From positions 310,001 to 374,000 of the forward strand of contig JAHDIH010000005.1 in NCBI GenBank assembly GCA_020630875.1: a DNA stretch of 64,000 bases, read 5' to 3'. This DNA comes from Deltaproteobacteria bacterium (GTDB lineage: Bacteria > Myxococcota_A > Polyangia > Haliangiales > Haliangiaceae). Below are positions 42,568 through 50,680 of the stretch, one piece after another. The stretch's first letter is position 1. Each line of letters begins with the position of its first letter. The position numbers and the translations under genes were made by a program. Under the pieces are notes generated by a model. The model saw only the letters and a program-made list of their open reading frames with translations, was not told where the DNA came from and did no database searches.

Positions 42568-44477
42568 TACCGAACCTGACTCCCTGGAGGACAACTCACC
42601 GCGGCCGTCGCAAGATCCAATATTTTCTTATCTCCCACAGCGAGTATCATTCCTTGAGACTCGACTCCGCGTATTTTGGCGGGTTTGAGGTTGGTAACCA
42701 CGATGACTTGTTTGCCGATCAGCGCTTCCGGGGCAAACGCTTCTGCGATACCAGCAACTATTTGCCTTGGCTTTGCCTCTCCGACGTTTACCGATAGTTT
42801 TAATAGCTTTTTGGCTTTCTCAATCTTCTCTGCGGCTTCGATGGTACCTGTGCGCATCTCGACTTTAGAAAAGTCATCAAACGATATTTGGTTCGTGGGC
42901 TCAGCGGGAGGTGCGCTATGCGCTTGCCACTTTGCAATCAACGCATCTTTGTCATCTTTTTCGATTCGTGGAAAGACCGGGGTTGGCGCGCCTACCGACA
43001 GCACCTGTTTGCCGAAGTCTTCTGAAACAGGCCATTGGTTAGCAAGTCCGTCAGCGATGGGCATTTGGCTGAAAATCTTAGCCGTACTTTCGGGCAGGAC
43101 CGGGGTGGTGAGCCTTGCGCTCCAAGCGATGGCCTCCAGCGCATTCATCATTACCGCTGCTAGCTTCTCCTTGTCTTCGGGGGCGTCACTTTTGGCTAGC
43201 ATCCATGGTTTGTTTTCATCGATGTATTTGTTGATATTGCGAATGAGTGCCCAAGTCGCTTCAAGTCCTTTAGAAAAAGAAAAAGCTTCGTAATGGGCGG
43301 CGGCTTCGTTACTTGCGTTTTGACATTGTGCTTTCAGTTCCGCATCTGCTGAGACTTGTGGCACGTCGCTAAAGTATTTGTTGAACATGGACAGACTTCT
43401 GTTGAGTAAGTTTCCAAGGTCGTTTGCGAGCTCTGCTTGATAGCGTCCGAAGAGGCTGTCGTAGTCGAAGTCACCATCAGGGCCAAGGGGAATCTCTCTC
43501 AGCAAGTAATAGCGAAGGGGGTCGTTTCCCAAGTCCTTGGCGATGATTTCTGGATCGACCCGGGTGGTTGGGATTGATTTGGACAACTTTTTGCGACCAA
43601 CCGTCCACCAGCCATGGGTGACAATGGACTTGGGCAAGGGCAGTCCCGCGGAAAGAAGCATGCAAGGCCAATAGACGGCATGGAATCGCAAGATGTCTTT
43701 CCCGATGATGTGATACGAGTTTTTCCAGAAGAGCTCAAAGTCTTTCCCTTCCGGTCCGCCTAACGCCGAGATGTAGTTAGTGAGAGCGTCGATCCATACG
43801 TAGATGACATGCTTGTCATCGTTGGGGACTGGGATGCCCCACGAAAAAGTGGTTCGGCTAATGGACAAGTCCCTGAGCCCGGACTTGATAAACGACAAAA
43901 TCTCGTTGTAGTAACCTTTCGGTTGGACAAAGTCTTTGTTGTCTTCGAAATGCTTAATTAGCGCATCTTGGTATTTGGACATGCGAAAGAAATAGGAAGG
44001 TTCCGACACCCAAGTAACTTCTTTTTCATGAGTGGGGCACTTCTTCCCTTCGGCAAGGTCGGCGTCCTGATAAAATGCCTCGCAGCCCACGCAATACCAA
44101 CCATCGTAGGAGCCCAGGTAGATGTCGCCAGAATCCTGCAGCCGATTCCAAATGTCAGCTACGACTTTCTTGTGCCTCGGTTCTGTCGTGCGGATGAAGT
44201 CGTCGTGTTTGATTCCTAGAGCTTTCCAGGCGCTACGGAAGGTTTCTGAAATTTCATCGGCGAGTTTCTTAGGTGTAGTTTCCTGTGCGGTAGCGGACTC
44301 TTCAATTTTTTGCCCGTGCTCGTCGGTGCCCGTAACAAATTTGGTAGGGGTGCCGCGCATGCGATGGTACCGCGCCGAGGTGTCGGCAGCTATCGTTGTG
44401 TAAGCGTGTCCCAAATGAGGGGCTCCGTTGACATAGTAGATTGGTGTCGTTACGTAAAATGATTCGGTCATCGCCAT
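42567..44477 (-). CDS. metG: Methionyl-tRNA synthetase
   Basis: A 636-aa class I synthetase. The HIGH-like motif is GAPHLGHAY, the KMSKS loop is KLSKSIP, and the editing/zinc region has CVGCEAFY followed by CPTHEKEV. A C-terminal EMAP/Arc1p-like tRNA-binding domain (about 530-636, with FSKVEMRTGTIEAAEKIEKAKKLLKLSV and VVTNLKPAKIRGVESQGM) mediates dimerisation and tRNA binding. Start is taken at 44477; an ATG two codons later is equally possible. Confidence 0.96.
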   Translation of the reverse strand: MAMTESFYVTTPIYYVNGAPHLGHAYTTIAADTSARYHRMRGTPTKFVTGTDEHGQKIEESATAQETTPKKLADEISETFRSAWKALGIKHDDFIRTTEPRHKKVVADIWNRLQDSGDIYLGSYDGWYCVGCEAFYQDADLAEGKKCPTHEKEVTWVSEPSYFFRMSKYQDALIKHFEDNKDFVQPKGYYNEILSFIKSGLRDLSISRTTFSWGIPVPNDDKHVIYVWIDALTNYISALGGPEGKDFELFWKNSYHIIGKDILRFHAVYWPCMLLSAGLPLPKSIVTHGWWTVGRKKLSKSIPTTRVDPEIIAKDLGNDPLRYYLLREIPLGPDGDFDYDSLFGRYQAELANDLGNLLNRSLSMFNKYFSDVPQVSADAELKAQCQNASNEAAAHYEAFSFSKGLEATWALIRNINKYIDENKPWMLAKSDAPEDKEKLAAVMMNALEAIAWSARLTTPVLPESTAKIFSQMPIADGLANQWPVSEDFGKQVLSVGAPTPVFPRIEKDDKDALIAKWQAHSAPPAEPTNQISFDDFSKVEMRTGTIEAAEKIEKAKKLLKLSVNVGEAKPRQIVAGIAEAFAPEALIGKQVIVVTNLKPAKIRGVESQGMILAVGDKKILDLATAAVSCPPGSQVR

Positions 44478-44514
44478 CGCAGTCTAGGGCGGAGAAGGCC
44501 GGTTACCAACCGTT

Positions 44515-45849
44515 TTATTCACTTTTTGGCTTTGGTTTACTTGCCGGCTTTTTATTCGACTTATTTTGCGAGGCGAACATCGGCCGAATTTCCGATGGCT
44601 GGACGACTTGGCTCTCGCCCCCCGGAAAACTTACCCTGATGCGCTGTTTTAGAACGTCGACTTCGACCACACGTCCTTCTCTGTCATCGGCATTGGAAAT
44701 AACGCGCTTTCCTAGCTTCGGTAGTCCTTTGCGCAAGGAAGCGTAGGTGTCTTGTTCGTATACGAGGCAGCACTTAAGTCGCCCGCATTGGCCAGACACT
44801 TTCGTTGGGTTTAAGACCAATCCTTGGTCTTTTGCCATTTTAATCGATACCGGGACAAAGTCCGGGAGCCAAGTGGTGCAGCACAGCGTTTCTCCACAGG
44901 TTCCGATACCTCCGATCACTTTCGCTCGGTCGCGGACTCCGGTTTGTTTCATTTCAACGCGGCACCCCACGACTCTGGCGATATCGCCAACAACTCCTCT
45001 AAAGTCGACCCGTTGTTCGCTGGTAAAGTGAATCTCAGCGGTCTTTTGATCGACGCTTTTCGAGATCCGGAACACATTCATAGCCAGACGGCTTCGCTTT
45101 ACGATGGTTCGAACTTCTTCCAAAAGATCTCGGTCGTCTTGAGTGGTCACGTGTTGGGCTTCGTACTCTGCGTTCGACGCAACCCGGGTAACTCGGAACT
45201 GGGGGCGTTGCCGCAATGCTTTGCGTTGGGTGGCGATGCAAACTTTTCCCACCCATTCGCTCTTGTCCGTAGCGACTACGACGTAGGCCCCCACAGGAAA
45301 CTGCTTCAGCGCCTCGCAAATGTACAAGCGTCCCGATTGGTGGTAGCGGATGCCAACTACCTCGTAGACGGTGTCCCAATTGTTGGTGCCGGACTCTACT
45401 TTTTCCGCGATTTTCTTTTGATCAAAAGGGGCGAGTTCGCGGTGAGGCCATTCGAAGTTGTCGTCAACCAAATCACCAATAGGATTGGCTGGGACAAAAC
45501 CTTCATGTTTAACTTTCGGCTCTGTTGAAACCGCCGCTCGTGGCGGTGCGTCGCGGGAAGGGCGGTTGCTAGTTCGGTCGCGAGACGAGTTGCCTTGCCT
45601 CGGATTGCCAGACCTTGAGCGTGGAGCGCGGTCCGACTTGGAAGAACTACGTTCTTTCTCCGTTTTTCCATCGGTGGAGGAGTTGCCCTCTTTTGAGTCG
45701 CGCTTGTTTTCGTTGCGCTCGCCACCGCCAGGTTTTTTCCTTCTACGGCGTCTACGTTTCTGGCTTTTGGGTTTATTGGGGTCACTCGATGTGGCTTTTT
45801 TAGCCTCACCCGGAGTGGTAGGTTTATTTGGTTCGCTTGGATTTGACAT
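44515..45849 (-). CDS. ricT: PSP1-domain protein (RicT-like) with disordered basic N-terminus
   Basis: A 444-aa protein. Residues 1-130 are disordered, Lys/Arg/Ser-rich (KSQKRRRRRRKKPGGG). The remainder is a PSP1 domain: GIGTCGETLCCTTWLPDF and KVSGQCGRLKCCLVYEQDTY hold the conserved cysteines. In Bacillus the relative RicT (YaaT) works in an RNase Y-interacting complex; the role here is not known. The gene sits between holB and metG, its usual place. ATG 45849 overlaps the holB stop region by 26 bases; a start at 45882 is possible. Confidence 0.88.
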   Translation of the reverse strand: MSNPSEPNKPTTPGEAKKATSSDPNKPKSQKRRRRRRKKPGGGERNENKRDSKEGNSSTDGKTEKERSSSKSDRAPRSRSGNPRQGNSSRDRTSNRPSRDAPPRAAVSTEPKVKHEGFVPANPIGDLVDDNFEWPHRELAPFDQKKIAEKVESGTNNWDTVYEVVGIRYHQSGRLYICEALKQFPVGAYVVVATDKSEWVGKVCIATQRKALRQRPQFRVTRVASNAEYEAQHVTTQDDRDLLEEVRTIVKRSRLAMNVFRISKSVDQKTAEIHFTSEQRVDFRGVVGDIARVVGCRVEMKQTGVRDRAKVIGGIGTCGETLCCTTWLPDFVPVSIKMAKDQGLVLNPTKVSGQCGRLKCCLVYEQDTYASLRKGLPKLGKRVISNADDREGRVVEVDVLKQRIRVSFPGGESQVVQPSEIRPMFASQNKSNKKPASKPKPKSE

Positions 45850-46630
45850 GTTGCTCTTGCAATAACCAACTCTCGATTGCAAGACCGAGGTGGGCGTTAT
45901 GACGTTCGATTTTGCGCGCCAAGTCTAATGCCTGGCGGATTCGTTTGATTTGTACTGCGGTCTCAGCCGGGTTGGCAAGCAAACTCACGAGTTTGCTGCG
46001 GCATTCGTAGGAATGGTGAAGTAGAATCTGAACCCATTGCTCACGATCTTTGTGCTTTTTTACCAAATGAGCGATTTGTTGGTGATTGGTGGCGTCTTCA
46101 ATCTCTGCGTACAAGGCGGCGGAGTCGTCTGAAAGCGAGATGCGGTTATCTGCGCCAAGAGAAAGTGTGACGCATCGGCTTCTAATCGTGGGCAGAAGCG
46201 CAATGGCATTGTCAGCACCAAGAAAGAAGTGAGTGTGCGCCGGTGGCTCTTCCAGCGTTTTGAGAAGCGCATTGGCGGATGGGCCTGCGAGCTGCTCCGC
46301 ATTAGAAATGATGACGATTCGTTTGTTTCCTTGGTGAGGAGAGTGCGCAAGAAGTGGAATGAGCCTCTGGCGGATGGCCTGAATGGGGATTTGCCCGCTT
46401 GCGCCTTCGCCTTCCAATTTCACGATATCCGGATGGACTTCCTCCTGGATGAGTCTACAGCTTTCGCAACTGCCACAACTTACTTTCTCTTGGCAGTTAA
46501 CATCTTGTGCCACCGTTGTGGCTATCCTCGTTCGCAGCTGTGGGGTACCACCTGTGAGTAAATACGACTGAGCCAGTCGGCTCTTGGCGGCGGCGTTACG
46601 CAGCTTAGCTATGGCCGTGTCGTGGTTCAC
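45824..46630 (-). CDS. holB: DNA polymerase III subunit delta'
   Basis: A 268-aa clamp-loader subunit. The Walker A region is degenerate (LLTGGTPQLRTRIA), as usual for delta'. A zinc module is present (CGSCESC plus the earlier Cys in VNCQEKVSC), then KRIVIISNAEQL, SANALLKTLEEPPAH and the SRC motif (IRSRCVTL). The start is GTG 46630. It is the first gene of the minus-strand run and is divergent from the aminotransferase gene with a 62-base gap. Confidence 0.9.
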   Translation of the reverse strand: MNHDTAIAKLRNAAAKSRLAQSYLLTGGTPQLRTRIATTVAQDVNCQEKVSCGSCESCRLIQEEVHPDIVKLEGEGASGQIPIQAIRQRLIPLLAHSPHQGNKRIVIISNAEQLAGPSANALLKTLEEPPAHTHFFLGADNAIALLPTIRSRCVTLSLGADNRISLSDDSAALYAEIEDATNHQQIAHLVKKHKDREQWVQILLHHSYECRSKLVSLLANPAETAVQIKRIRQALDLARKIERHNAHLGLAIESWLLQEQHVKSKRTK

Positions 46631-46692
46631 AAGCGCAGCCTAACACACAACCAGGCTTGGATTTAAAGCAAACACATCGTAGTCTCAGCGCA

Positions 46693-47952
46693 ATGAACGT
46701 TGATTCAAATAGTAGTTTTCGGGCTGTCGCCAAAACTGGTGTGATCTACGTGACGACAGAGGCGCGTCGGCAAGGTTTCGGAAGTGATGACGACGTTTGG
46801 GCCAACTTGGGGCAGGGCATGCCCGAGACTGGAAATTTTCCGGGGGCGCCGAAGCGTTTGTCGGAAATACCACTGTTGGAAGGCGATCTCGAGTACGCGC
46901 CGGTTCAGGGGATCAACGAGCTTCGCGAGACGGTAGCGGCGTACTACAACCGAACCTACCGGAAAGGCCAGGGGTCGCAATACACTGCGGCTAATGTTGC
47001 CATCTGCCCGGGAGGCCGGTCTTCGCTCACTAGAGTTGCGGCAGCGTTAGGCAAGATCAATCTTGGACACTTTCTTCCGGACTATACTGCTTACGAAGAG
47101 CTGCTTGATCTGTTTCGATGGTTCACCCCAATTCCCATCGCGTTAGAAAGAGACCGCGGCTACACCTTTACGGTAGACGAGCTGAGACGAGAGATTCTCG
47201 GCCGCGGGCTAGGGGCTATTTTGGCATCCAATCCTTGCAACCCTACAGGAAAACTCGTCGGTGGCGACGACATGCTCGGTTGGGTAGAAGCCGCAAGGGA
47301 ACTTGATTGCGCACTGATTTTGGACGAGTTTTACTCTCACTACATTTGGCGTCCCGACGTCGCCGCGGGTGGAGGAATGTCAAGCGCTGCGGCGTACGTC
47401 AAAGACGTAAACCGCGACCCTGTTGTGATTATCGATGGTTTGACAAAAAATTGGCGTTATCCTGGGTTTCGAGTGACCTGGATTGTCGCTCCGGAAGCAA
47501 CGATCGAGGCTGTCACGAGTGCTGGCTCTTTCCTTGATGGTGGTGGATGCCGCCCTATGCAACGGGCGGCGATAGAGCTACTCACGGAAGAGTATGTGTC
47601 CTCTGAGTCTAAAGCGATTAGAGAAAACTTCGGACTTAAGCGCCAGAAACTATTGGATGGTTTGCGTGATCTGGGGTTCATGGTTGACGTTCCACCAGAA
47701 GGAACGTTCTACGTGTGGGCTAGCGCGGAGCATCTTCCGGCGGGGCTCAACCGAGGTATGGACTTCTTTAAAGCGGCCCTTGAGAAAAAGGTCATCACGG
47801 TTCCTGGCGAATTCTTTGACGTAGATCCGGGGAAACGTAGAAGCGGTCGAAAATCTCGCTTCTCTAACCATCTGCGTTTTTCATTTGGACCGCCGATGGC
47901 TTCGATTCAACTGGCGCTAGAGCGATTAAAAGATGTCGTCCACTCCTACTGA
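46693..47952 (+). CDS. Class I/II PLP-dependent aminotransferase
   Basis: A 419-aa fold-type I aminotransferase. It has an N-terminal LGQGMPETGNFPGAP, EYAPVQGINELRETVAAYYNR, SNPCNPTGKL, LILDEFYSHY, and the PLP lysine in DGLTKNWRYPGFRVTW. The end carries a conserved Arg in NHLRFSFG. Substrate is not predictable. ATG 46693 is chosen over the TTG at 46657, though no clear ribosome-binding site precedes it. Its stop overlaps the next gene by 20 bases. Confidence 0.88.
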   Translation: MNVDSNSSFRAVAKTGVIYVTTEARRQGFGSDDDVWANLGQGMPETGNFPGAPKRLSEIPLLEGDLEYAPVQGINELRETVAAYYNRTYRKGQGSQYTAANVAICPGGRSSLTRVAAALGKINLGHFLPDYTAYEELLDLFRWFTPIPIALERDRGYTFTVDELRREILGRGLGAILASNPCNPTGKLVGGDDMLGWVEAARELDCALILDEFYSHYIWRPDVAAGGGMSSAAAYVKDVNRDPVVIIDGLTKNWRYPGFRVTWIVAPEATIEAVTSAGSFLDGGGCRPMQRAAIELLTEEYVSSESKAIRENFGLKRQKLLDGLRDLGFMVDVPPEGTFYVWASAEHLPAGLNRGMDFFKAALEKKVITVPGEFFDVDPGKRRSGRKSRFSNHLRFSFGPPMASIQLALERLKDVVHSY

Positions 47953-48964
47953 AGCTCCTGGACGATTTCAAGCCATCATGCAAAAGGTGTGGTGGCTCCA
48001 CAGTTTTGGGGCGTTGCTGTTTGGCGTCTTTGTCATGCTGTTTGCTCGTAAGGGGCTTGCCTACGCCGACAAAGTACTAGTCGTGCTCTTGGTTTCCTGG
48101 CTGCTCATGTTCGTCGCGCTACGATTTATTGTTGGTCCTGCAAACCGCAAAGATGATGAATGGGTCGCTCGCAAAGGCGTAAGGGTTGTCACCAATTACA
48201 TAATCAAGCAGCTGTATCAGCAAATGTTCTTTTTCCTCGTGCCGCTTTATGCAGCCAGCACCACGTGGATGCTTGAGTCTTGGAACTGGTGGATAGCGCC
48301 ACTGCTTCTTATCTTCGCCATTATTTCAACCATGGACTTGGTTTTTGACAATGTAATAATGGAAAGACGGAAGCTCGCCGCCGCCATGTACGGTCTGGCA
48401 ATGTTTGGAGTGCTCAACGTGATGCTTCCACTTGTATTCGAAGTTACCCATTTTAGTGGGCTACTTGTAGCGGCCACCGCAACACCAATCTGCGTGGCAC
48501 TACTTTCCTTTTCTTTGAAGCAGGTATTTAGTCCAGTGGGGATGGGACTACTTCTGCTTTGCACTGGTGCTACTTTGGCGCTTGCTTGGTTTGGCAAACA
48601 CACGATTCCCCCGGCGCCGCTTTCCATGTTAGACGGCTCGGTAGGGCATGGTACCTACTCTAGCTATGAATGCACACCGCCCCAAAAGAGTGTCATTTCG
48701 TCGGCGCAGCTGGTGGGCCTACGGTGTGGTTCAATCTTAACGGAGCCCGGTGGCATCAAAAGCAACATTGTTCACGTGTGGAGTCTCGACGGCAAAGTCG
48801 TCCAACAGATCGAACCCTTAATTGTGTCCGGCTGCGAAAAAGAAGGTGTGGTCCACCGCTCCATGTTAGCCATCTCTTTGGCTGAAGAGGGGAAGTGGCA
48901 GTGCGAAGTAAGAACCACCCAAGGGCAACTAATAGGATCGATACCGTTTTCTGTGATCGAATAG
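47933..48964 (+). CDS. DUF5924-like membrane protein with DUF2914-type C-terminal domain
   Basis: A 343-aa protein. Residues about 20-240 hold seven or so hydrophobic helices (WWLHSFGALLFGVFVMLFA, MFFFLVPLYAAS and others). The C-terminal 100 residues are periplasmic-type and match a DUF2914-like domain: NIVHVWSLDGKVVQQIEPL, VVHRSMLAIS, EGKWQCEVRTTQGQLIG. The combination is typical of DUF5924 family proteins, of unknown function. It starts within the 3' end of the aminotransferase gene. Confidence 0.72.
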   Translation: MSSTPTEAPGRFQAIMQKVWWLHSFGALLFGVFVMLFARKGLAYADKVLVVLLVSWLLMFVALRFIVGPANRKDDEWVARKGVRVVTNYIIKQLYQQMFFFLVPLYAASTTWMLESWNWWIAPLLLIFAIISTMDLVFDNVIMERRKLAAAMYGLAMFGVLNVMLPLVFEVTHFSGLLVAATATPICVALLSFSLKQVFSPVGMGLLLLCTGATLALAWFGKHTIPPAPLSMLDGSVGHGTYSSYECTPPQKSVISSAQLVGLRCGSILTEPGGIKSNIVHVWSLDGKVVQQIEPLIVSGCEKEGVVHRSMLAISLAEEGKWQCEVRTTQGQLIGSIPFSVIE

Positions 48965-48968
48965 AGAT

Positions 48969-49493
48969 CTAGAGAACGTCGATATGAGTGTTGATCCAGC
49001 CGGATCCATCTGCTGCCAATGTTTCGATGTTGATTTGTTTGCCTGTGCTGGTATTGGCACTCGGAACCTCTTTTACGGTTCGGTACCTGTAGCTACCATT
49101 CCTGCTTAGATATTGTGTTTGACCATTTGCCAGTGTAGATGCCTTAGGATTCGCTCCAACAAAAGCTTTTCCGACTTTGTCAGCCTGCTCTCTCGTAAGA
49201 ACGACAAATTTGTCTGAAAAAGTATCCATGAGCGTCAACTCTCTACTGGCTCCGAAAGCGTTGCGCATTTCAACGGCCATTCCATCTAGCTCAGAGTCAG
49301 CTTTTAAAATTTGCTTTCTTCCGAATAGGCCAGTGGGCCCGCCACCGGTACCGCCATCCATTTTTGCGTTGTAGGTCTTTTTTCCAACAGTTTCGCCACC
49401 AGCGCCAGCCAATTGCCGTTGCGGAAACATCTCGTCTACAAGTTTACCCAGCATTTCCAACGCCTCGTCCGTGAGGCTTGATAGCTGACCCAT
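48969..49493 (-). CDS. Hypothetical protein
   Basis: A 174-aa protein from ATG 49493, or 186 aa from TTG 49529 directly after an in-frame stop. I do not recognise a family. The N-terminus is helical (LSSLTDEALEMLGKLVDEMF), the centre Gly-rich (GGTGGGPTGLFG) and the C-terminus beta-like with many Thr/Asn/Ser (YLSRNGSYRYRTVKEV). No signal peptide or membrane segment is visible, and no ribosome-binding site is convincing. The only neighbour feature is a hexanucleotide repeat about 120 bases upstream. The stop is five bases from that of the convergent DUF5924-like gene. Confidence 0.5.
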   Translation of the reverse strand: MGQLSSLTDEALEMLGKLVDEMFPQRQLAGAGGETVGKKTYNAKMDGGTGGGPTGLFGRKQILKADSELDGMAVEMRNAFGASRELTLMDTFSDKFVVLTREQADKVGKAFVGANPKASTLANGQTQYLSRNGSYRYRTVKEVPSANTSTGKQINIETLAADGSGWINTHIDVL

Positions 49494-49612
49494 TCGTTGC
49501 CATGAAGCATGGAAAACTGACGTATCCAACTCCCTTTAACTGCAATTACATCGGCTTGACTGCACAAGATAGCAATTTTTTGGTTGTCTTCCTGATAGTA
49601 ATTGTCAACTCT

Positions 49613-49652
49613 GGCTGAGGCTGAGGCTGAGGCTGAGGCTGAGGCTGAGGCT
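49613..49652. repeat. GGCTGA hexanucleotide microsatellite
   Basis: Six complete perfect units of GGCTGA and four further bases make a 40-base array in the 220-base gap between two minus-strand genes. It reads as Glu-Ala or Ser-Ala repeats in small frames on either strand, none of which looks like a real protein. Copy number may vary by slippage; a six-base change would not shift a frame but would alter promoter spacing. Confidence 0.9.
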
Positions 49653-49713
49653 TTGTCTGCTCGCTCCTCATTTTTGACCCTAGGAGTTTTCAATCGCATC
49701 AAATTTTTGGAGT

Positions 49714-50160
49714 TTACAAAGGTGCTGCTGGCGGTAGTCCCGCTTCAGAACGGAACCGCGCGACGAACCATTCTGCATAGTGATGGCGGAACGTAGCGGG
49801 TGCAACACCTAATAAGAGTCTGATTCCCAAATCAATGCGCCGCTCTTCACTTGGAAGTTGTCGTGACCACGCGATCCAAGCTGGAATTTCAATCTCTTCA
49901 TTATCTACTGCGAACTTGACTCGGATGTTTCTCCCTCGAGTCAGGTCCAACCCAACGGTTCCAATCGTGGCAAGTCCCAGACCATGTGGCGCGATGGACT
50001 TGATTGACACAGGTACGGCTACCTTTTTCCGTCCGAATCTTTTACTCGTTACGGATACTCCCATTTCGGCTGGCATGTCCCAGTCGAACCTTGGATAGCG
50101 GCGTTTCAGACGTGAAGATGAGATTTGTACATTTCCGGACACAATTTCAGCATATGGCAT
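49714..50160 (-). CDS. PilZ-domain protein
   Basis: A 148-aa single-domain protein. The order of features is that of PilZ: RLKRRYPRFDWD near the N-terminus (RxxxR c-di-GMP motif), VSIKSIAPHGLGLATIG (degenerate form of the D/NxSxxG motif, with Ala at the usual Ser position), then a strand (IRVKFAVDNEEIEIPAWIAW) and RRIDLGIRLLL. c-di-GMP binding may therefore be weak. It is divergent from the DUF5658 gene. Confidence 0.72.
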   Translation of the reverse strand: MPYAEIVSGNVQISSSRLKRRYPRFDWDMPAEMGVSVTSKRFGRKKVAVPVSIKSIAPHGLGLATIGTVGLDLTRGRNIRVKFAVDNEEIEIPAWIAWSRQLPSEERRIDLGIRLLLGVAPATFRHHYAEWFVARFRSEAGLPPAAPL

Positions 50161-50193
50161 TCACCGTGCTGGATCTAGTTCATATTAAAGTGT

Positions 50194-50270
50194 TTTCTTC
50201 CTTACAGAAGAAAGCGTGCCTGACTAAATTATGTAGTGACTTTACTTCATTGTCGGTGTATATACTACAT
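50194..50270. promoter_or_regulatory. AT-rich divergent promoter region with inverted repeats
   Basis: TTTCTTC (50194-50200) and GAAGAAA (50207-50213) form one inverted repeat with a six-base spacer. ATGTAGT (50231-50237) and ACTACAT (50264-50270) form another with 26 bases between. A TATACT -10-like box at 50261-50266 points toward the DUF5658 gene. The gap between the PilZ and DUF5658 genes is 151 bases. Confidence 0.4.
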
Positions 50271-50311
50271 GAGCGAAGTTTATATAAACACTTAAATCCC
50301 CTGGAAACCTT

Positions 50312-50680
50312 ATGCAACACACCTCTACAATGCGCCGACCACGTTCAGACTCTCAATTCCACTTCCGAGCAGGACCTTTGATGCTATGGTGCGCTGCAGC
50401 AATGACTTTGGTTCTGAACCTCGTCGATGGGCTTTTTACGATGGCGTTTGTAAGGACTGGTCTTGCCACTGAAGCCAATCCATTCATGGCGGTGCCGCTG
50501 AACTGGGGCAACATACACTTTATGGTGATAAAGCTATTGTTGGTCAGTGCTGGGGTGGTGCTGCTTTGGCAATGGCGCAAAAGGTCGCTTGCACGTCAGT
50601 CCATCTACCTGATGGCCGGAGTGTATTCCGCTATTGTCGTTCACCACTTTTGGCTAGTGACGTTGGTAACTGCGGCGTAG
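50312..50680 (+). CDS. DUF5658-like small membrane protein
   Basis: A 122-aa protein with three hydrophobic helices. The motif LNLVDGLFTMAFVRTGLATEANPFM followed by FMVIKLLLVSAGVVLLW is the DUF5658 pattern (helix with Asp, then Glu-x-NP, then Phe-x3-Lys). Function is unknown. It overlaps the 3' end of the opposite-strand protease gene by 27 bases. ATG 50312 is the only good start. Confidence 0.7.
   Translation: MQHTSTMRRPRSDSQFHFRAGPLMLWCAAAMTLVLNLVDGLFTMAFVRTGLATEANPFMAVPLNWGNIHFMVIKLLLVSAGVVLLWQWRKRSLARQSIYLMAGVYSAIVVHHFWLVTLVTAA

Noticed and set aside
49436..49702. Open frame with a Ser-Ala repeat on the minus strand
   Set aside because: It is driven by the GGCTGA microsatellite, overlaps the hypothetical gene in another frame and has no protein-like remainder.
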